Below are positions 1 through 6,718 of a DNA stretch of 10,396 nucleotides, piece after piece. Under the pieces are notes generated by a model. The model was given only the letters and a program-made list of their open reading frames with translations. It was not told the origin of the DNA and ran no database searches. The stretch lies in the NCBI GenBank assembly GCA_945897545.1, contig CAMDGJ010000090.1, forward strand, positions 1 to 10,396, read 5' to 3'. Each line of letters begins with the position of its first letter. Within the stretch, counting starts at the first letter, position 1. Made by a program: the position numbers and the translations under genes. This DNA comes from Flavobacterium psychrophilum. Its GTDB lineage: Bacteria > Bacteroidota > Bacteroidia > Flavobacteriales > Flavobacteriaceae.

Positions 1-1
1 T

Positions 2-445
2 ATGAAAAATATAGTCGTAATTTTGTTTTTTTCGTTTTTTATTATCTCTTGTCAACAAAAAATAAAACCCGACGATATAGCCAATATTAACGGCTATTGG
101 GAAATCGAAAAAGTGGGTTTTGACAAAGGCGAAGACAAGCAATACGGAATGAACGAAAGTTATGATTATTTCGAAATTGGGAAGAACAATTCTGGTTTCA
201 GGAAGAAAGTAATGCCGCAATTAGATGGCACTTTTATAGTGAATGACACTTATGAAAACGTAAAAATACGGTTCAAGGATGATCAAGTATTTATGGATTA
301 TGTAACTCCTTATGCAAAATGGACTACGGAATTGATTGCTGTTTCAAAAGACAAATTAGTATTCGAAAGCCAAGAAAAAAAAGAATATCATTACAAAAAA
401 GCGGAAAAACTAAATATTCTAGGAGATGGCAAAAAGACTAAATAA
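2..445 (+). CDS. Lipocalin-like lipoprotein of unknown function
   Basis: This encodes a 147-residue protein, probably membrane-anchored. Residues 1-16 form a lipoprotein signal peptide (Lys2, then a hydrophobic stretch), and the lipobox ends at Cys17 (IISC). The residues after Cys17 (QQK) are not the acidic surface-export signal reported for some Bacteroidota lipoproteins, so a periplasm-facing location is more likely, by inference. From about residue 30 an N-G-Y-W-E-I motif resembles the G-x-W of lipocalins. It is followed by alternating hydrophobic/charged segments typical of a small beta-barrel, so 'lipocalin-like' is a fold-level guess with no ligand indicated. The ATG is at the second base of the window, so its promoter and ribosome site are not visible. 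The complete signal peptide argues that this is the true start. The 3' end overlaps the next gene by 20 nt, so the two are translationally linked. Confidence 0.8.
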   Translation: MKNIVVILFFSFFIISCQQKIKPDDIANINGYWEIEKVGFDKGEDKQYGMNESYDYFEIGKNNSGFRKKVMPQLDGTFIVNDTYENVKIRFKDDQVFMDYVTPYAKWTTELIAVSKDKLVFESQEKKEYHYKKAEKLNILGDGKKTK

Positions 446-722
446 TCAAAGTTCTGTAGGTGATGTTTTGAAACAAATTATCCAAGGCAACAAATTGCAA
501 CCCGGAATGGATCAAATCGATGTGAAGGATGCCTGGAAAAATTTGATGGGCAATGGTGTGAACCATTATACTAAAAATGTAGTTTTAAAAGGAAGTACTT
601 TGTATGTTGAACTTTCGTCAGCAGTTTTGAGAGAAGAGTTAAGCCACGGAAAATCAAAAATTGTAGCTATGATCAATGAAGAATTGAAGCGCGAAGTAGT
701 TAAGGAAGTTGTTTTGAGATAA
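426..722 (+). CDS. DUF721 (DciA-like) protein, probable replicative helicase loader
   Basis: This 98-residue protein is built almost entirely of one DUF721/DciA domain: an N-terminal helix (MAKRLNNQSSVGDVLKQI), a D-x-K-D-A-W-K motif near residues 31-37 followed by N-L-M-G, then a beta segment (LYVELSSAVLREEL) and a basic C terminus. DUF721 is the family of DciA, which helps load the replicative DNA helicase. Bacteroidota versions are short, so this is probably full length. Assignment to that role is by family, not by residues seen here. The ATG lies inside the lipoprotein gene (20-nt overlap), with an AGGAG directly against it, which is closer than a normal Shine-Dalgarno spacing. Translation may therefore depend on coupling with the upstream gene. 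It ends at a strong terminator before the convergent ndk gene. Confidence 0.85.
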   Translation: MAKRLNNQSSVGDVLKQIIQGNKLQPGMDQIDVKDAWKNLMGNGVNHYTKNVVLKGSTLYVELSSAVLREELSHGKSKIVAMINEELKREVVKEVVLR

Positions 723-725
723 ACA

Positions 726-862
726 ATTTTAGAGTTTAGATTTCTGATTTTAGACTTTTGCGATTGTAATTAATAAAATCCCGTTCTAGCATTATTTGTC
801 AGAACGGGATTTTCTATTTTGTACGATTTTTTAAATCTAAACTCTAAAATCAGAAATCTAAA
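726..862. repeat. Inverted-repeat arms of TTTAGA-rich motif flanking the terminator
   Basis: Positions 735-754 are the perfect 20-nt reverse complement of 843-862. In a second register, 726-742 is the reverse complement of 834-850. Both arms are built from the same short words (TTTAGA, TTTCTGA, TTTTAGAG) in circularly permuted order. Each arm is therefore a short piece of a quasi-tandem repeat, and the two pieces point in opposite directions around the GC-rich hairpin. The right arm ends one base before the ndk stop codon. It has no coding potential. It looks like a dispersed flavobacterial intergenic repeat. Confidence 0.75.
775..813. terminator. Bidirectional Rho-independent terminator
   Basis: A perfect 13-bp stem pairs 775-787 (AAAATCCCGTTCT) with 801-813 (AGAACGGGATTTT) around a 13-nt loop. 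The stem core is GC-rich, and A and T runs on its outer flanks give a U-rich tail on both strands. It lies between the convergent DUF721 and ndk genes and can end both transcripts. Confidence 0.88.
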
Positions 863-863
863 A

Positions 864-1283
864 TTAAAACTGCTCTCTTCCTGCAAAATGGAAAGCACCT
901 TCGATAGCTGCGTTTTCATCACTGTCTGAACCGTGAACTGCGTTTTCACCAATAGACGTTGCATAGGCTTTACGAATTGTTCCTTCGGCAGCATCGGCTG
1001 GATTTGTAGCTCCAATTAAAGTTCTGAAATTCTCAACAGCATTTTCTTTTTCTAGGATGGCAGCAACGATTGGACCTCTTGTCATAAATTCTACTAATTC
1101 TCCGTAGAAAGGTCTTGCAGCGTGAACGGCATAAAATGCTTGAGCATCTGCCACTGTTAATTGGGTTAATTTCAATGAAACGATTTTGAATCCACTGTTT
1201 GTAATCATTGCCAATATATTTCCGATGTGTCCGTTTGCAACCGCATCCGGTTTAATCATTGTAAAAGTTCTATTCGTAGCCAT
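864..1283 (-). CDS. ndk: Nucleoside diphosphate kinase
   Basis: This cytosolic enzyme transfers the gamma-phosphate of ATP to nucleoside diphosphates through a phosphohistidine, balancing NTP and dNTP pools. The 139-residue length is the family norm. The signature N-A-V-H-G-S-D-S is present with catalytic His117. The nucleotide-site residues fall in the expected places: Lys11 (in TMIKPDAV), Tyr51, Phe59, Arg87, Thr93, Arg104 and Asn114. The kpn-loop region (residues 92-101, [10 protein letters not shown]) is intact. The ATG at 1283 gives the usual N terminus ([14 protein letters not shown]). The gene is monocistronic: a terminator lies beyond its 3' end, and a probable -7 box sits 25-33 nt upstream of the start. 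Nothing about the sequence is unusual. Confidence 0.97.
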   Translation of the reverse strand: MATNRTFTMIKPDAVANGHIGNILAMITNSGFKIVSLKLTQLTVADAQAFYAVHAARPFYGELVEFMTRGPIVAAILEKENAVENFRTLIGATNPADAAEGTIRKAYATSIGENAVHGSDSDENAAIEGAFHFAGREQF

Positions 1284-1308
1284 TTTTGTTTTTTTTATAA
1301 ATTTTGTT

Positions 1309-1316
1309 CAAAAATA
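1309..1316 (-). promoter_or_regulatory. Candidate ndk promoter -7 box
   Basis: On the minus strand this reads TATTTTTG, an exact match to the Bacteroidota -7 consensus TAnnTTTG, and would start transcription about 19 nt upstream of the ndk ATG. No TTG lies at the preferred 17-23 nt spacing (the nearest are at 12 and 25 nt), so the call rests on the -7 box and its position alone. Confidence 0.4.
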
Positions 1317-1363
1317 GAACTTTTTTGCCAATTGATTTTATCAAATCATCAATTTATTGGTGA

Positions 1364-1525
1364 TGAAGTGATTTAAAATTTTCCCATTCGCTAAAAAATT
1401 TGTCTTTTGCATCCAATTTTTGCCTTTTTTTCGTTCCGTAGCCCAGGTATGCAACTTAAAAAAGACTTCAATTGGCTACAAAATCTTAAATTTTCGCTAA
1501 AATGCAAAAAGTTTAAATCACTTCA
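1364..1525. repeat. Nested inverted and direct repeats in the ndk-bshC spacer
   Basis: Most of the 261-bp spacer between ndk and bshC is filled by a repeat structure. The outer arms, 1364-1377 and 1512-1525, are perfect 14-nt reverse complements (TGAAGTGATTTAAA). Inside them, 1404-1412 matches 1503-1511 in inverse orientation with a one-base bulge, and 1438-1443 (GTAGCC) is the inverse of 1474-1479. A direct repeat, TTCGCTAAAA, occurs at 1387-1396 and 1493-1502, with a shorter relative (TTCGCT) at 1537-1542 running up to the bshC stop codon. The pairing is partial: a 26-nt unpaired bulge lies on the left side. It may be a decayed MITE-like element or a structured 3' UTR of bshC. No open reading frame is convincing here. 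Confidence 0.5.
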
Positions 1526-1544
1526 ATAATTTAAAATTCGCTTT

Positions 1545-3158
1545 TTAGGGAAGTAGTATTATATTGAAATTGTTTTCTAAAGGTTTTAATTGATTGAAAA
1601 GCTGAGGAATAAGAGTATCTCCGTTGTCGATATAAAACTCTGAAAAATTGGCTTGGCGTTCTTGTAAACTTTGATTGGGAAACAGCTCATTTTGCAAATC
1701 CGTAATTCGCTGTATTGTTTCAGAATATTTCCGTTTTTGAGCTTTTAATAATCTCTTTTCAAGGTTCTCTAAACCTTTTATTTGTTTGGCCTCTTGTGCT
1801 TTTACTGCACCCAGAAATGATTTATCTGTTTTTTGAGCTAAAGAATGAAGATAATGAAACTGATTTTTTAAAGAATCTTTTTGAATTGATAGATCAATTG
1901 GAAACTTTGATAACTCAGATGTTTTTTGATTGATTAAATCTGCTCGTTTAGAAAACAAATCGCCCCAAGATAATCCTAGTTGATCTGCTTTTGTAACTTG
2001 CTTTTCTGTAGCCAACAGCACTGAATTTCGGACTAAAAGTATCGGAAAAGTAATATTCACGACATCGAAAAACGATTTTAGTTGCAGCCAATAGACTATT
2101 TCTCCACCACCACCAATGTAGCATAAATTAGGCAAAATCACTTCTTGATACAACGGACGCATAATCACATTGGGACTAAATTTTTCAGGATTATTCTCTA
2201 GAAGGGAGAGGATTTCAGTTTCCGTAAATTCTAGTTGGGTATTATTGACTTTATAAATTCCATTTTCTAAAATAATACGTTCCCGTAAATTATCCTCCAT
2301 ATAAAACAAATTAATTTCCCTCGGATTGACCTGAACGGAGTAATTTTTTAGTTTTTCTGAAGTTTCAAGCACTTTTTTGTGGGAAGTTTGTTTCGTTAAT
2401 TCTTCCTTTATATACGGAATAAAACTGCGTTTTAAATCTTGGTCATCTGCATCGAGAATTACTAGTCCATATTCGCCAAAAAGGGTGTTTGCCAAAAAAC
2501 GTGTGGCATCAGCCAAATTGGAATGTTTCAAATAGGCTTCTTGAAACATTTTTTTGATAGCATCCGCATTTTTTCCAGACCCTAATTCTTTTGCATAAAC
2601 TTCAAAAAAATCAGCTAAACTCTCTGTAGATAATCGTCCTACTGGACCTGAATTTTCTGTGTTCCAGCGGAACTTTCGACCTTTGAAATTGAAGTAATTG
2701 ATTTCTTCAAAATCGTGGTCTTCGGTGGCCATCCAATAAATGGGCGCAAAATTTTGTGAAGGATATTTTGTTTTTAATTCTTTGGTCAGATTAATAGTTG
2801 AAATAATTTTGTACAAGAAATACAAAGGGCCAGAAAACAAATTTAGTTGATGACCTGTCGTAATTGTGAAGGTGTTTGAATGGTTTAAAAGTTTAATATT
2901 GTTTAAAGTTGTTTCAGAAGCATTTACTTTGGCATATTGCTTTTCTAAAACTGAAACTAATAATTTTCTTTTGTCATTGCCACTGAAATTGTCATTGCCA
3001 TTGAAATTGATTTTTTTTTCTTCAATTTGTGCTTCGAAATTTTCAAGGTTTGGAAACCGATTATAAAGGGACTGCAAATCAGATTTTTGCTCTAAATAAT
3101 CCTTCATTAAGGGAGAGAAATATCCAGAATTTTGATAGCTAATACAGTCAGTTGGCAT
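1545..3158 (-). CDS. bshC: Bacillithiol biosynthesis cysteine ligase BshC
   Basis: BshC catalyses, or is assigned to, the last step of bacillithiol synthesis: addition of cysteine to glucosaminyl malate. Bacillithiol is the glutathione substitute of Firmicutes and many Bacteroidota. The 537 residues match the family length. Hallmarks visible are the N terminus MPTDCISYQNSGYFS; the nucleotide-binding-like T-G-H-Q-L-N-L-F-S-G-P-L-Y at residues 101-113; Y-W-M-A-T-E-D-H-D-F-E-E at 141-152; and G-G-G-G-E-I-V-Y-W-L-Q-L-K in the second half of the protein. A charged helical segment (about 440-490, rich in K/E/Q/L) is the coiled coil seen in solved BshC structures. Residues about 52-63 include a 6-residue tandem duplication (NGNDNF/SGNDKR). 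The start is the only ATG giving the family N terminus. It is divergent from the MFS gene, with a 103-bp gap. The other bsh genes are not in this window. Confidence 0.95.
   Translation of the reverse strand: MPTDCISYQNSGYFSPLMKDYLEQKSDLQSLYNRFPNLENFEAQIEEKKINFNGNDNFSGNDKRKLLVSVLEKQYAKVNASETTLNNIKLLNHSNTFTITTGHQLNLFSGPLYFLYKIISTINLTKELKTKYPSQNFAPIYWMATEDHDFEEINYFNFKGRKFRWNTENSGPVGRLSTESLADFFEVYAKELGSGKNADAIKKMFQEAYLKHSNLADATRFLANTLFGEYGLVILDADDQDLKRSFIPYIKEELTKQTSHKKVLETSEKLKNYSVQVNPREINLFYMEDNLRERIILENGIYKVNNTQLEFTETEILSLLENNPEKFSPNVIMRPLYQEVILPNLCYIGGGGEIVYWLQLKSFFDVVNITFPILLVRNSVLLATEKQVTKADQLGLSWGDLFSKRADLINQKTSELSKFPIDLSIQKDSLKNQFHYLHSLAQKTDKSFLGAVKAQEAKQIKGLENLEKRLLKAQKRKYSETIQRITDLQNELFPNQSLQERQANFSEFYIDNGDTLIPQLFNQLKPLENNFNIILLP
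2971..3006. repeat. 18-bp in-frame tandem duplication within bshC
   Basis: Two adjacent 18-bp units (2971-2988 and 2989-3006) differ at a single base. They add six residues (the NGND/SGND motif) to a low-complexity, probably exposed linker near residues 52-63 of BshC. Being a multiple of three, the duplication preserves the frame. Confidence 0.8.
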
Positions 3159-3261
3159 ATTAAAATTTATTTGATGCTAATTTAGTAAAAAAATATCGGA
3201 ACTAAATATTTGTTAGTTTCGAAAATTAGTATCATTTTTATAGAAAAATTATTTTACAACT

Positions 3262-4546
3262 ATGAAAGAAAATTCTAATCAAGATAAGGTAAACTCATTA
3301 AAACATGTACTTTTTGGGAGTTTAATTGGTACCACTATTGAGTTTTTCGATTTTTATATTTATGCCAATGCAGCTGTTTTGGTTTTTCCGCAATTGTTTT
3401 TTCCAGGATCGAGCCCCACTATTTCCATAATAGAATCTTTGGCTACCTTTTCTATAGCTTTTTTTGCACGTCCTATTGGTTCTGCCGTTTTTGGACATTA
3501 TGGTGATAAAATTGGACGAAAAACTACGTTGGTCGTTGCTTTATTGACAATGGGAATTTCAACCGTTGCCATAGGGTTTTTGCCAACGTATGATAGTATT
3601 GGCATTGTAGCTCCATTATTATTAATGTTTTTCAGATTTGGTCAGGGATTGGGACTTGGAGGCGAATGGGGTGGAGCCGTTCTATTGGCAATAGAAAATG
3701 CACCTGCTGGAAAACGCGCTTGGTATGGAATGTTTCCACAATTGGAAGCACCAATTGGGTTATTGCTTTCCGGTGGAACTTTCCTTTTGTTGAGCGACAA
3801 TTTAACAAACGAACAATTCTATAATTACGGTTGGAGAATTCCTTTTATATCAAGTGCTATTTTAGTAGTGGTTGGTTTTTATGTTCGATTAAAAATCACA
3901 GAAACTCCTTCTTTTCTTACGACTTTAGAAACCAAGAAACAAGTAAAAACTCCAATGATTACTCTGCTGAAATCGTATAAACGTGAACTTGTTTTTGGGA
4001 CTTTAGCAGCTGTTACCACTTTTGTCACTTTTTATTTTATGACTGTTTTTTCTTTGAGTTGGTCAACAACTGATTTAGGATATTCAAGACATGATTTGCT
4101 AATTATGCAGCTTTTTTCTGTTTTGTTTTTTGGAATATCGATACCTATTTCTGCTCTATTGGCGGATAGATTTGGTCGAAGATTCGTGTTGATTATTATT
4201 ACTGTTGCCATTGCCTTTTTTGGATTGTTTTTTTCTTACTTTTTAATTCCTGAAAATGAGAGTTTACTTACGGTTTTTTTATGTTTAGGAATGACTTTGA
4301 TGGGATTGACTTATGGGCCTTTGGGAACATTTCTTTCTGAACTATTCCCGACCGAAGTCCGTTATTCAGGTGGCTTCGCTCACTTTTAATTTTGCAGGAA
4401 TTATTGGGGCTGCTTTCGCTCCAATGATTGCCATTTGGATAGCCAAAAATTACGGAATTACCTATGTTGGTTTTTATTTATCGGCTGCTGCGGTTCTAAC
4501 CTCTTTGTCTCTTTTGATGATTAGAAAAAAGGAACATCAATTTTAA
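3262..4546 (+). pseudogene. MHS-family MFS transporter, frameshifted near the C terminus
   Basis: This is a 12-TM major facilitator of the metabolite:H+ symporter (MHS) group, the family of ShiA, ProP and KgtP. Family signatures are G-H-Y-G-D-K-I-G-R-K at residues 78-87 (loop 2-3), R-F-G-Q-G-L-G-L-G-G-E-W-G-G at 125-138, and A-D-R-F-G-R-R in the second half (loop 8-9). The substrate cannot be told; organic acids or compatible solutes are typical. The first frame runs from 3262 to a stop at 4387-4389 and ends in R-Y-S-G-G-F-A-H-F. Removing one G from 4372-4373 gives R-Y-S-G-A-S-L-T-F-N-F-A-G and continues in frame to the stop at 4544-4546, for an intact protein of 427 residues. As read, the last two TM helices are lost. 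The rest is undamaged, so this is either a very recent mutation or a base-calling error. Confidence 0.85.
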
Positions 4547-4571
4547 TTTTTTAAATTTATTTACTTTTAAA

Positions 4572-4602
4572 TTTGTTTATTAAAAAAGTATTTAGATATT
4601 TG
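4572..4602 (+). promoter_or_regulatory. Promoter of the SdpR/SdpI-like operon
   Basis: A -33 element TTTG (4572-4575) is separated by exactly 19 nt from a -7 element GATATTTG (4595-4602), a 7-of-8-type match to TAnnTTTG. Predicted transcription starts near 4609, about 14 nt before the ATG of the regulator gene. The -7 box is buried in the palindrome at 4589-4610. Confidence 0.6.
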
Positions 4603-4610
4603 TCTAAATA
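4589..4610. promoter_or_regulatory. Palindromic operator, probable ArsR-family binding site
   Basis: A perfect 8-6-8 dyad: TATTTAGA (4589-4596), spacer TATTTG, TCTAAATA (4603-4610). Dyads of this size and AT content are typical of ArsR/SmtB-family operators. Because the spacer carries the -7 box, a dimer bound here would block RNA polymerase directly, which predicts autorepression by the product of the gene starting 13 nt downstream. Confidence 0.6.
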
Positions 4611-4622
4611 TATAATTGCTCT

Positions 4623-4877
4623 ATGAATTCCATTTTTAAAGCATTGAATGACGAAACTAGAAGAGAAATTCTGGATCTTTTGAAAGTTAAAGATTTATCT
4701 GCCGGTGAAATTGCAGATTATTTTACTATTTCGAAACCTAGTATTTCTCATCATTTAGATATTTTAAAACAAGCCGATTTAATTTCTTCCGAAAAAAAGG
4801 GGCAATTTGTGATTTACTCCTTAAACACTTCAGTTATGGAAGACGTTCTGCAGTGGATTTTAACTTTAAAAAAATAG
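4623..4877 (+). CDS. ArsR-family (SdpR-like) autorepressor
   Basis: This is an 84-residue winged-helix DNA-binding protein. The N-terminal F-K-A-L-N-D-E-T-R-R-E-I-L-D-L-L (residues 5-20) is the ArsR-family helix. Residues 26-54 form the helix-turn-helix, with recognition helix K-P-S-I-S-H-H-L-D-I-L-K. Residues 55-67 form the wing (SEKKGQFVIYSL). There is no cysteine anywhere, so the classical metal-sensing site of ArsR/SmtB is absent. This fits the SdpR subgroup, which in Bacillus is controlled by being captured at the membrane by SdpI. The stop codon is 5 nt before the next gene's ATG, and that gene encodes an SdpI-like protein, so the pair is an operon. The palindrome over its own promoter predicts negative autoregulation. 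Family and operon are confident; the inducing signal is unknown. Confidence 0.9.
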   Translation: MNSIFKALNDETRREILDLLKVKDLSAGEIADYFTISKPSISHHLDILKQADLISSEKKGQFVIYSLNTSVMEDVLQWILTLKK

Positions 4878-4882
4878 AAAAT

Positions 4883-5536
4883 ATGAATGAAACTTTTAAA
4901 AAAGAACTTCCAGTTATTGGATTTGTGTTGTTGCCTTTTATTTATTTGGCTTGTCTGTGGAATAGCTTACCCGAAAAAGTGCCAATGCATTGGAATTTAA
5001 AAGGGGAAATTGACGATTGGGGTTCTAAATATTCATTGATTGGATTAGTCTTTTTATTGCCAGTCCTTACTTATGTTTTAATGCTTATTATCCCGAAAAT
5101 TGACCCCAAAAAGAGAATCGAATTTATGGGCAGAAAGTATTACCAAATCAAATTTGTTTTAGTTTGTTTTATGTCGGTTTTGGCGCTTTTTATTATCCAC
5201 TCTTCTAAAAGCCAAACATTTTCAAGCCCGAGTATTATTTTTGTTTTAATCGGATTGTTGTTTATGGCTATGGGAAATTATTTTAAAGTAATCAAGCAAA
5301 ATTATTTTCTTGGAATTAAAACTCCTTGGACATTAGAGAGTGAAGAAGTTTGGAAACTGACCCATATTTTAGCCGGAAAATTATGGATGGTTGGTGGATT
5401 ATTAATCGTGATTTTTAGTTTGGTTCTTCATGAAGTCGAAAATTTTTACTTTTTCATAACCATTACAGCAATAATTTCAATTGTCCCAATTACTTATTCG
5501 TACATAATTTATAAAGAGTTGAAAAAATCAAAGTAG
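4883..5536 (+). CDS. SdpI-family membrane protein (DUF1648 plus SdpI domain)
   Basis: This 217-residue integral membrane protein has six probable TM segments, at about residues 10-26, 49-70, 92-108, 118-137, 163-182 and 188-210. After TM1 comes the DUF1648 signature L-P-E-K-V-P-M-H-W-N-L-K-G-E-I-D-D-W-G. The C-terminal SdpI part carries N-Y-F-L-G-I-K-T-P-W-T-L-E-S-E-E-V-W followed by T-H, characteristic of the family. In Bacillus subtilis SdpI gives immunity to the SdpC toxin and also sequesters the repressor SdpR at the membrane. Here the adjacent repressor supports the second role, but no toxin gene is visible, so the immunity role is not supported by context. I chose the ATG at 4883, 5 nt past the regulator's stop. 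An in-frame ATG at 4853 would overlap the regulator gene and add ten non-conserved polar residues before the first TM. Confidence 0.88.
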   Translation: MNETFKKELPVIGFVLLPFIYLACLWNSLPEKVPMHWNLKGEIDDWGSKYSLIGLVFLLPVLTYVLMLIIPKIDPKKRIEFMGRKYYQIKFVLVCFMSVLALFIIHSSKSQTFSSPSIIFVLIGLLFMAMGNYFKVIKQNYFLGIKTPWTLESEEVWKLTHILAGKLWMVGGLLIVIFSLVLHEVENFYFFITITAIISIVPITYSYIIYKELKKSK

Positions 5537-5564
5537 CTGTTTACTTCCTTGTTCCAATTTTTTA

Positions 5565-6689
5565 TTACACATTAATATCTTGAAATTTATTAGCAATAGC
5601 AGACCGAATCAAATTGGTAAAATCTTCATTGTCTAATTTTGGTATTTCAAGAATTGAATTCAATAAACTGGTATCATATTCATTGGCTTCCGTTATAAAG
5701 TAAGGTTTTAAATGCTTACCAATACTTTCGTAGTACATTTTTTCGATAGAGTTCTTGTATTCAAAATCCAAGTCGTTTGTAACAAAAGCAAAATTGGAAT
5801 AACCTACCTCCTTCATTATCAACTCCAAGCCTTTTATCATCTTAAAACTGCTGTGGTGTACGATGTTCAATTGCTCAATATCATTTTTTGAGAATGTATC
5901 TACAATTACTTTGGCAACATAGTCTACAGGTATTATGTTTAAACTTGTTTCCTTATTGACGATAAAACGCACATTTTCTTGTTGGCCCTTTCGTTGTGCA
6001 GTAAAATGGAAAAACTTGGCTAGAAGATAGAAAACCATGTATTTTGGAATGAAATAGTTATTTTCTGTCCCAAGCATTTTGCCACCAATAACGCTTGGAC
6101 GAAGAATTTGGAACGGCAAGTTTATTGCTTTGCATTCTTTAGCAATGAAATTTTCTGAATGAAATTTGGCATATTCATAAGCATTGCGGTGCTCTGGTGT
6201 GAAATTTAAATTATGAAAATCATTATTAATCAAACCTTTTCTAATTCCTGACGAAAAAGCGGTGCCGATGTAAATGAATTTTTTTATAAACGGATGAAAA
6301 ACCGAAAATAGGTTTTTTGTTAATAGGACATTTTCATCAAATATTTTCTCTTTTAAGTCTTCGTCGGTGGAGAGATTGACATAACCTGCAGAGTGTATAA
6401 GGTAGGCTCCTTTAGATTTTTCTAAAAAAGTTTCTTCTATAGCATTCAAATCTGCATCAATGATTTCAAGATATTGATTAAGGTTTGTTAATCCTTTGTC
6501 TCGAAGTATTTTTGGAGTATAATCACTTGATAACAATTTGTTTATGCGCTCGATTGCTGCGTTTTTCCCATTGTTTCGAGCTATTATAAACAACTTGTTT
6601 GCATCAGGAGTTTGTATAAAAAGTTCTAAAATCTCATACATAATATGAGAACCTAAAACGCCTGTAGCTCCGGTAAGAATTATTTTCAT
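5565..6689 (-). CDS. Thioester-reductase-like SDR protein (male-sterility/NAD_binding_4 family)
   Basis: This 374-residue extended short-chain dehydrogenase/reductase is probably cytosolic. The NAD(P)-binding loop T-G-A-T-G-V-L-G is at residues 6-13. Further marks are A-R-N-N-G (38-42, the dinucleotide-specificity region), I-H-S-A-G-Y-V-N-L (98-106), I-Y-I-G-T-A-F-S-S-G (139-148, position of the catalytic Ser/Thr), the catalytic Y171-x-x-x-K175, and R-P-S-V-I-G-G (197-203). The pattern matches enzymes that reduce an acyl thioester (acyl-CoA or carrier-bound) to aldehyde or alcohol, or related epimerase-like SDRs. The substrate is not predictable, and no carrier protein or acyl-activating enzyme is nearby. 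The start at 6689 puts the Rossmann fold at the N terminus. A consensus -7 box at 6711-6718 lies downstream of the alternative ATG at 6737, which excludes that longer start if the promoter is real. It is divergent from the radical SAM gene and converges on the SdpI-like gene, with a 28-bp gap. Confidence 0.8.
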   Translation of the reverse strand: MKIILTGATGVLGSHIMYEILELFIQTPDANKLFIIARNNGKNAAIERINKLLSSDYTPKILRDKGLTNLNQYLEIIDADLNAIEETFLEKSKGAYLIHSAGYVNLSTDEDLKEKIFDENVLLTKNLFSVFHPFIKKFIYIGTAFSSGIRKGLINNDFHNLNFTPEHRNAYEYAKFHSENFIAKECKAINLPFQILRPSVIGGKMLGTENNYFIPKYMVFYLLAKFFHFTAQRKGQQENVRFIVNKETSLNIIPVDYVAKVIVDTFSKNDIEQLNIVHHSSFKMIKGLELIMKEVGYSNFAFVTNDLDFEYKNSIEKMYYESIGKHLKPYFITEANEYDTSLLNSILEIPKLDNEDFTNLIRSAIANKFQDINV

Positions 6690-6710
6690 TAAATTTTTTG
6701 TTCTAGCTGG

Positions 6711-6718
6711 CAAATATA
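6711..6718 (-). promoter_or_regulatory. Candidate promoter -7 box of the SDR gene
   Basis: On the minus strand this reads TATATTTG, an exact match to TAnnTTTG. A TTG at 6735-6737 (minus strand) lies 16 nt upstream, one short of the usual range. Predicted transcription starts around 6704, 15 nt before the ATG at 6689. Confidence 0.45.

Noticed and set aside
770..1015. 81-residue minus-strand open frame
   Set aside because: It overlaps ndk in another frame and its C-terminal half translates the intergenic repeat and terminator. A shadow of ndk.
3159..3261. Promoters in the bshC-MFS divergent gap
   Set aside because: Several 7-of-8 matches to TAnnTTTG occur on both strands, but none has a TTG at 17-23 nt. 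In such AT-rich DNA that is expected by chance.
4366..4380. Programmed frameshift in the MHS transporter
   Set aside because: There is no slippery heptamer, no upstream stimulator and no obvious downstream pseudoknot, and this transporter family is not known for recoding. Mutation or sequencing error is simpler.
4313..4546. Separate 77-residue membrane protein gene
   Set aside because: From ASLTFNFAG onward it is the missing C-terminal part of the MHS transporter in the shifted frame. The first 20 or so residues from its ATG are out-of-frame reading of the transporter, so it is a fragment, not a gene.
4853..4882. Earlier ATG for the SdpI-like gene
   Set aside because: It would overlap the regulator gene by 25 nt and add a polar stretch not expected before the first TM. 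The ATG at 4883 follows the regulator's stop by 5 nt.
5531..5546. Hairpin between the convergent SdpI-like and SDR genes
   Set aside because: Five base pairs (AAGTA with TACTT) around a 6-nt loop, with the T-rich tract too far away. Too weak to call.
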